Notes under the pieces: model-generated | The model's input: the letters and a program-made list of their open reading frames with translations, nothing else | Told to the model about the DNA's origin: nothing | Databases searched by the model: none | Translations under genes and position numbers: made by a program | Assembly (NCBI GenBank): GCA_963573315.1 | Contig: OY752152.1 | Coordinates: forward strand, 1,533,001-1,597,000 | Direction: 5' to 3' | Source of the DNA: Entomortierella parvispora | Lineage: Eukaryota > Mortierellomycota > Mortierellomycetes > Mortierellales > Mortierellaceae | DNA: 64,000 bases | Part shown: positions 58,502 to 64,000 of the stretch, piece after piece | How the letters are laid out: the number at the start of each line of letters is the position of its first letter | Position numbering within the stretch: position 1 is the first letter of the stretch

Positions 58502-58583
58502 GAGGTGTAATGTAAGGAAAGGAGACAACGGTGTATTATTACGGGCCATTCGCGGTTTGCCTTGAAGCTTTGTGCGTCAGGAA

Positions 58584-59764
58584 TCACCCACTCTTCACCT
58601 GCAGCTTCTCCTTGATCAACTTTTCAGTGAAGGTCCACAGCTTCTCTTGCAACTCTTCATTCCGCCCGTACGCACTAGGCTGGATCTCGTTTGCAATTGG
58701 AATATGGTAGCGGCCCCGGATGTCCTTTTTCACAATATCTGGGCTTGTTGCCAAATACAGTTGGGTCAACGCTCCTACTTTGGGAGCCATCGCCACGAGG
58801 TTAGTTACTTTCTCGATCACTGCCCCCATAAAACCTCCAAATGACGCCGAAGAATGACGCGAGAGCTCAGTGTTGACATAGCCTGGGTGGGCAATGTTGA
58901 CATAGACCTGTGTGTCGGCCAAGCGACGCGCGAGGGCCTTTCCAAAGAGCACGTTGGCAAGCTTTGATCGACCATAACGGGACACGGTGTTGCTCTTGGA
59001 TTTATCGTTCAGCGTCTCAAAGTCGATTCCCCCCTTCACAGGTCCCTCATGGGCCAGTGAACTGTAGAACGAACAAACAATAGAACAAACAATAGGTTAG
59101 AGGCGCGAGTGTAAGAAACAGGGGGATATCCACAAAGATGATTACCTCAACACGACAATCCTGGAAGGCTGAGATTCTTTGATACGGTTGAGCAAGGCCA
59201 TTGTGAAGATAAAATGACTACAGGAACAAGAACATGCCCAATTACCCAGTTAGTCCCCAAAACAAAACCACCCCGTTGAAGTGTTTTGGTCACCAAGATA
59301 TTCGAGACATACCCCACATGGTTGACAGCAAACTGCTGCTCGATACCATCTTCACTAAGCTCAAATGGTGTCATCATAATTCCAGAGTTGTTCACCAACA
59401 GATGCAAAGGAAGACCCTTGCTCAAGAACGCGTCTGCGGCCGCTTTACACTTGTTGATGCTGTTAAGATCCAACTCCAAAAACTCCAATTTAGGTGTTGG
59501 TGCCTGAGGGTATTTTTCTTTGATCTCCTTCTTGGCCCGTTCAATGGCTCCCAGGGCACGTTCTTTACTACGGCAAGCAAGGAAGACATGGGCTCCACGA
59601 GAGGCCAGTGCGACGGTTGTGGCGTACCCGAGTCCTGTGTTGGCGCCAGTGACGATGGCGATCTTGCCAGTCTGATCGGGGATCTTGTCATACGAGTACT
59701 GACGAGGAGTGACAAGGGTCTTCCACCATCTAAGCTGACTCATCGAACTTCCAAGCATGGGCAT
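58584..59764 (-). CDS. short-chain dehydrogenase/reductase (retinol dehydrogenase-like)
   Basis: NAD(P)(H)-dependent oxidoreductase of the classical/extended-retinol-dehydrogenase type; the substrate is unknown. Exons are 59764-59313, 59217-59146 and 59061-58584 (333 residues). The cofactor loop TGANTGLG is at 39-46, NNSG (for NNAG) at 125-128, the catalytic Ser in VVLSSLAH near 175, and YGRSK at Tyr204/Lys208. After the motif IAHPGYVNTELSR, the C-terminal PIANEIQPSAYGRNEEL part is substrate-side. No signal peptide or membrane helix is evident. CAATTG lies 50 bases upstream of the start. Two broken relatives lie in the window (58194-58322 and 36510-37040). A role in lipid or sterol reduction beside the acyl-CoA reductase is possible but not shown. 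Confidence 0.92.
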
Positions 59765-60899
59765 TTTGGTTTATTGGTATTAGGAACGTTATTGTATAAA
59801 GAGAGGGCAACTGCCCGCCAATTGCACGTTTTTATACCGGTGTTGAAAGTGGAAGACAATCGGGCCAGAAAAGGAAGGTGATCGGGAAAAAAAAAACAGA
59901 AATGGAATCAAGCTTTTCAATGGCGCAGAGAGAACACGCGTCTCTTCGTCGTCTCTTCGTCGTCTCTTCGTCTCCTTTTCGTCCTTATTTCATCGTCTTC
60001 TTGTCCAAAGATCAAAACAAAACAAAACAAAAAGGTTGCCTCTGATAGATGCTCGTCGATCCAGAACCAGAAAATTCATATTTATTATACACAAAACATG
60101 TAGCAAGGAACCACAGTGTCCGATCGACTCTGATCGATGATCGAGGCTCTCTGTCTGCCACGCCAATGAGACCTCCTCCTTGCCGGCCCGTCCAGCTCAA
60201 GAGGATTCCTGCTACATATCTGACCCTCAGATATAGCAATATTGTTTGGTCAAAAAAGTTCCAGCTTCCATCGCGCTTCGGCCCAGCTCCCCTTCTTAAT
60301 CGGCTGCCTCACCAGAAATTGACCTCACAGTCGTCAGCCGATCCTCTCATTCCTGCACAACATTCAGTATAGCTCTTTCTCTTCATGCACACCTCGACTG
60401 TTATTGCTCCTAGTTCATCCATGCCATTCAGAAAAATTTAGCCCTGTTGGCTATGCCGACTTCTCGCTGCACATACACTTGCTCTCGTCCAATTGTGACC
60501 GCCTAGCGAATTCCTCTACTGTTTCCAGTGGTGTCAAGTCGGACCAATTTCCTGAGTCGTGGAGAGTCTTTCTGTCCCTAGACATCCCAAATCATGTACG
60601 TAGAGGTATACTGCTCCATCAATTGTTGAACATCCTGGAACGTATGCTTGGATATCATCACCCTCATGTCATCTTACATATCTCAAGGACTAGAAAGAGA
60701 GGACGGGGTGCTGGGGGTCGCACCGGATGATTCAGCTAAAGTCAAAGACGCGAATCCTCTCGTCAAAATCCATTTCGTGCGCACAGTGTAAAGGACGCTA
60801 CTAACCTCTTCTCACCTCTTCTTTGACAAAAAACAGCCACAACAACATCTGGATACTAGAGCTGTCTGGTATTGCGGAAGGCCGAACCGGTTGTGTACT
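59765..60899. other. intergenic region, SDR promoter plus unassigned sequence
   Basis: It holds the SDR promoter (CAATTG 59819-59824), a TCTTCGTCG minisatellite (59939-59976) and, at 60404-60730, a + strand open segment of 108 codons with balanced composition but no known domain. It may include the eroded body of an F-box gene whose start is at about 61070. Confidence 0.4.
59939..59976. repeat. TCTTCGTCG minisatellite
   Basis: Three near-perfect 12-base units (TCTTCGTCGTCT), about 175 bases upstream of the SDR start. Confidence 0.85.
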
Positions 60900-61071
60900 C
60901 AAGAGGAAGGGCTTGGTTCACTCAAGGAATAGCGCGTGTGTAAATGTGAAGCCAGGGTTATGGAAGAAAAGTACTACAGTAGTTGGCTTGTAGCGGATGG
61001 AAGGCGTAAGCACATCATCTTGCAACACTCGAAGGACGGCCTGGAAGCATCTCAGCGGGAACATGGACAGG
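60900..61071 (-). pseudogene. relic of an F-box gene start
   Basis: On the minus strand SMFPLRCFQAVLRVLQDD resembles the F-box of the intact neighbour (SELPLECLQGILEHLRGD). Similarity continues in a different frame (HPLQANYCSTFLP, compare LLRTNSYLCTVTLP), so at least one frameshift is present. It lies just downstream of and in the same orientation as the F-box gene at 61193-63841, suggesting a decayed tandem copy. Confidence 0.5.
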
Positions 61072-61192
61072 GGCGTGGAAGAGAAGGGAATGAAATGCAA
61101 TGAAGTGTGATGCAAATGAATCGAGATGAAATTAAATGAAATGGCGGCGACCACACTTTTCGGGCAACTTGGTGGCAACAGGATCATTTATT

Positions 61193-63841
61193 TCATGGGA
61201 AAATCGCCGTGTTTTCCTCAGGAAACACCCATGCCCGCCCATTCAACTGATAGTCGATCGCAGTGTCCTCCGCTTCCACCTCCTTGCTCTCATGTTTCAG
61301 CCCCGACCGGCGATATTGGGATCGAACGTCCCTCTCGCTGGCGCTGCCTTGCGTCCACGTGTCCTTAAGTACCATGCCATGGTCCGCCATGATATTTTCC
61401 GCGATCGTCGTGTGCTCGCAACCTGCCTCTGACGACCCGATCCACCGGGAAACCTTCCTGAGTCTTGGCATCTCCTTCCGTCTTAGGGGCGCGATCCATC
61501 CCTCCCAAGGCGAGTAACCAATGGTATAGTATTCTGTCAACACCTCAAGATTCGGAAACGTGGTCTTGAACAGCACTGCCCGCAATTCGTCTTCCAGGCA
61601 CCATGGGCCATAAAAGTACAGGGTCTGCATTGAGGGTGCAACAATCAACTGTATGGTATTGTCCTTTCCGTCACTGTGAACAGAATAAGTCGAAAACTCT
61701 TGAAGCGTCAGAATACGCTTATCATCCTCTGACGAGGAATTGATATAAAGCTGCATATATTGGAGAGAAGGGCAATGTGCGAGCATCCGGAACTCAAACA
61801 GGAACGCAAACATGGCATTCAGAGTGAGGCTCTGGAGATGAGGGAGATGCCAATCCCATGTCCATCGAGGTCGTCGCTGTCGTTGTATTAGTGGCTGCCG
61901 ATCCGTCTCCATCTCGTCTCCCGTGGAGGGTAAAAGAGGATCCGAATCGACAAAAAAGATAGAGTCCTCGAGCTCCTCTGGTGTCAAAACACGAAACCGT
62001 GGTGTAAGGGTATGGTAGGCCGTCAGTGCTAGCGTTTGCAAATTGGGGGTCTGATGGAGTGTAGAAGGGTCGAAAACCAGTGCTGGCCGTCCGTGTAGAG
62101 ACAAACCTTTGAGTTTCAGCATAGGCTCTGTCGCCGGTCGTATCGGGCAAAATTCGTGATGGTGGTAATTGGGTAACGAATTGTCCCAGAGGCGAAGGTA
62201 CTCCAATTTGGGCCCGAGTCCTCTCTGAAGCAGATATTGATCGACCAAGAGTCGGGCGCAAGTCATGGATACCACCAGAGACATGATCTCGGGCAACCTC
62301 CAGCCGGTACCTATATTGACATCTGGTAGTGTACTGTCGTGGCGATGGGGTTCCACATGCACATCTACACTTCTCAGAGTCTTGCCGAATGCTTCCGCAA
62401 TATTGTCCAACTCATTAGTGATCATGCCGTGTGTGAGTATCGTGATATTCTCTACTGGTGCGGGGCGTAAAGGCAACTCTGGGTTCACCCAGGTAGTAAT
62501 TGGCAGTACATCATGGCTCTGCAATTTCATCTGGTATTGATCCCACGTCCTCTTCTCCTGTACTGCCCACTGAAAAGATACTGCGTCGCGCGATTTCAAT
62601 CCTAGCGTCTTCAACGCGCGGCAACGGCCTAGAAACTGCGGATCCCCTTTAAGAATAGGTGTCAAAAGTTCATCCCGAAGAAGATTAACGCACTCGACAG
62701 ATCCAAGATCGATCTTGTTGATTTTGCGAGCGACACGTTCCCAGTTCTCTTGGTTGACAATCTTTGGACAGATGATCATTGGAAGGGCATCCTTCATCCT
62801 GTTGTAGAAATCTGGAGGGCAAACCAACGATGGTTTCCAAGTATGGGCCACAGGGCAGTGGGCATCCCGCAATTGATTCGGAAAGAGTCTTCCATGTTGT
62901 TCCACAAACGCGACCATGTTCTCCAGCTGCCGATGGCGCTCTTTGTCAGATTCTGTCGTCTCTCGCACTCGCCCTTGGTCCAGCTGTCCATTGCCATCAG
63001 GAGGTCCAGGACCCAAAGCCTGATCCATATCGAACGAGACCATCCGAAGAGATTGAAATCGGTGCAACACACCCAAATACCGATCCAAGTCCGAGAGCGG
63101 AAGGATGATTTCCTGGATTTTTTCGAGAACAGGGGAGCAGAGAGTCCAAGTGAGTTCCCGTCGCAAGGTCGTTGCTAACGCGGCGTATCTCTGGCAATCT
63201 ATCCGCATGGGGACCCTTGGCTGCATGGGGAAATCCAAGTCCTCGTCATGAAGACCAGTGCCGTAGGCCAAGGCAGAAATAAATTTACCCCCGTTGTTAT
63301 CCTCGTCCTTGCCTTCCACTCCACTGTGCTCTTCCTCCTTCTTCCCTCCCATTTCATTCCTGGAGACACTTTTGGCCCGAAACACGTAGTCCGCTAATCG
63401 TGGAGGATAGCACTGCCAGTGATCCACGTTCTCTCCAAACGGCCCATACCGAGGCAGGTAAATGACTTCATTGAAACCAAAAGAGTTCAAGTTGGACAGA
63501 TAGTCGATCGTGCTCGTTCTCAATTGCTGACTATCCATGTTGACACCAGATCTGTCGTTAGTAGGAAAGACGTCATAGGCGGCATCCAATAGTTTGCTGA
63601 TCTCCTTGGCAGGACGTTGACGAAGCAGCGTCTGGACAATTTGAACACGCTTAGCGTCGACCAGGGCTGCACGGTGGGTTGTGATCGAGGTCACGCAAAA
63701 GGCTTGGTCATAGAGATAGGGCAAGGTAACGGTGCAAAGGTAGCTGTTGGTCCGCAATAGGCGCGAAAGGGTGGGCTTGTCGCCCCGCAGATGTTCAAGG
63801 ATGCCTTGAAGGCATTCCAACGGAAGTTCAGATAGGGACAT
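61193..63841 (-). CDS. F-box/LRR-type protein, large
   Basis: An intronless protein of 882 residues, started at the Met of MSLSELPLECLQGILEHLRG, since the upstream in-frame codons look like leader. The F-box is at about 3-50, with TLSRLLRTNSYLCTVTLPYL completing it. This arrangement is typical of the expanded F-box families of Mortierella-type fungi. The body shows scattered Leu-rich stretches (LKGLSLHGRP, LQTLALTAYHTL, LQSLTLNAMFAF, LQYMQLYINSS) characteristic of divergent LRRs. It probably acts as an SCF ubiquitin-ligase adaptor; the target is unknown. The TGA stop is directly followed by AATAAA. Confidence 0.85.
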   Translation of the reverse strand: MSLSELPLECLQGILEHLRGDKPTLSRLLRTNSYLCTVTLPYLYDQAFCVTSITTHRAALVDAKRVQIVQTLLRQRPAKEISKLLDAAYDVFPTNDRSGVNMDSQQLRTSTIDYLSNLNSFGFNEVIYLPRYGPFGENVDHWQCYPPRLADYVFRAKSVSRNEMGGKKEEEHSGVEGKDEDNNGGKFISALAYGTGLHDEDLDFPMQPRVPMRIDCQRYAALATTLRRELTWTLCSPVLEKIQEIILPLSDLDRYLGVLHRFQSLRMVSFDMDQALGPGPPDGNGQLDQGRVRETTESDKERHRQLENMVAFVEQHGRLFPNQLRDAHCPVAHTWKPSLVCPPDFYNRMKDALPMIICPKIVNQENWERVARKINKIDLGSVECVNLLRDELLTPILKGDPQFLGRCRALKTLGLKSRDAVSFQWAVQEKRTWDQYQMKLQSHDVLPITTWVNPELPLRPAPVENITILTHGMITNELDNIAEAFGKTLRSVDVHVEPHRHDSTLPDVNIGTGWRLPEIMSLVVSMTCARLLVDQYLLQRGLGPKLEYLRLWDNSLPNYHHHEFCPIRPATEPMLKLKGLSLHGRPALVFDPSTLHQTPNLQTLALTAYHTLTPRFRVLTPEELEDSIFFVDSDPLLPSTGDEMETDRQPLIQRQRRPRWTWDWHLPHLQSLTLNAMFAFLFEFRMLAHCPSLQYMQLYINSSSEDDKRILTLQEFSTYSVHSDGKDNTIQLIVAPSMQTLYFYGPWCLEDELRAVLFKTTFPNLEVLTEYYTIGYSPWEGWIAPLRRKEMPRLRKVSRWIGSSEAGCEHTTIAENIMADHGMVLKDTWTQGSASERDVRSQYRRSGLKHESKEVEAEDTAIDYQLNGRAWVFPEENTAIFP

Positions 63842-64000
63842 TGCACAAAAGTGAAAGGAGATGGGAGAACAGGATCGGCACGCAATGAACTGGAAAGAAA
63901 GGGAATGGCAAGAGAGGGAATGCATTTGCCATGAATGGGCTTGGGACTGTGTGGGCTATGGTCACAGGGGCGCAGTTCACCTTCATCGCCCTCGCGTCAA
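63842..64000. other. upstream region of the last F-box gene, window end
   Basis: The leader/promoter of the F-box gene, rich in GA on the + strand (TC on the coding strand). Nothing else is seen. Confidence 0.5.

Noticed and set aside
1-64000. CRISPR arrays, rRNA, prophage or bacterial operon features
   Set aside because: Nothing of this kind is present; the genes are intron-containing and fungal.

Overview
This window is from a filamentous fungus, most likely a member of the Mortierellomycota (Mortierella/Linnemannia type). The basis is fungal house-keeping genes with short GTAAGT...AG introns, several large F-box/leucine-rich-repeat proteins, a chitin deacetylase, and long intergenic stretches full of homopolymers, TC-rich leaders and simple repeats. 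The phylum assignment is inference from gene style; no rRNA or other marker is present. Exon structures were worked out by eye from splice sites, reading-frame continuity and family conservation. Most junctions are well supported. Gene ends are start and stop codons, not transcript ends.

Layout. 1-1603: simple-repeat intergenic DNA. 1604-6110 (+): SAPS-domain phosphatase regulatory subunit, 11 exons. 6111-9682: no gene seen. 9683-10252 (+): Ecl1-family short zinc-binding protein. 12217-13951 (+): membrane-attached chitin deacetylase. 15025-18573 (+): ribonucleotide reductase large subunit, with three ACGCGT boxes upstream. 19254-23427 (+): a large unrecognised, probably nuclear protein, convergent with a mitochondrial- or peroxisomal-type CoA diphosphatase (Nudix) at 23628-25135 (-). 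27466-30148 (+): Vms1/ANKZF1, the ribosome quality control peptidyl-tRNA hydrolase, convergent with an F-box/LRR gene at 30309-32591 (-). A second F-box gene at 32907-34013 (+) diverges from the first. 35080-35901 (+): secreted CAP/PR-1 protein.

From about 37.1 to 55.5 kb the window is almost gene-free. The only convincing gene is a small stand-alone response regulator (46994-47653, -). The desert is rich in the palindrome CAATTG and has strong promoter-like architecture next to the regulator. The right part carries a fatty acyl-CoA reductase (55536-57529, +), a 445 bp fold-back element with terminal inverted repeats (57698-58142), a short-chain dehydrogenase/reductase (SDR, 58584-59764, -) and a third F-box/LRR gene (61193-63841, -). 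Two broken copies of the SDR are present. One is a fragment beside the intact gene that has lost the cofactor-binding glycines. The other, at 36.5-37.0 kb, is decayed and apparently intronless. A relic of an F-box gene sits just downstream of the last F-box gene.

The genes do not form an obvious pathway cluster. They cover phosphatase regulation, lifespan/stress response, cell-wall chitosan formation, DNA precursor synthesis, CoA turnover, ribosome quality control, ubiquitin-ligase adaptors, lipid reduction and two-component signalling. No RNA genes, CRISPR arrays or large transposons with coding capacity were recognised.
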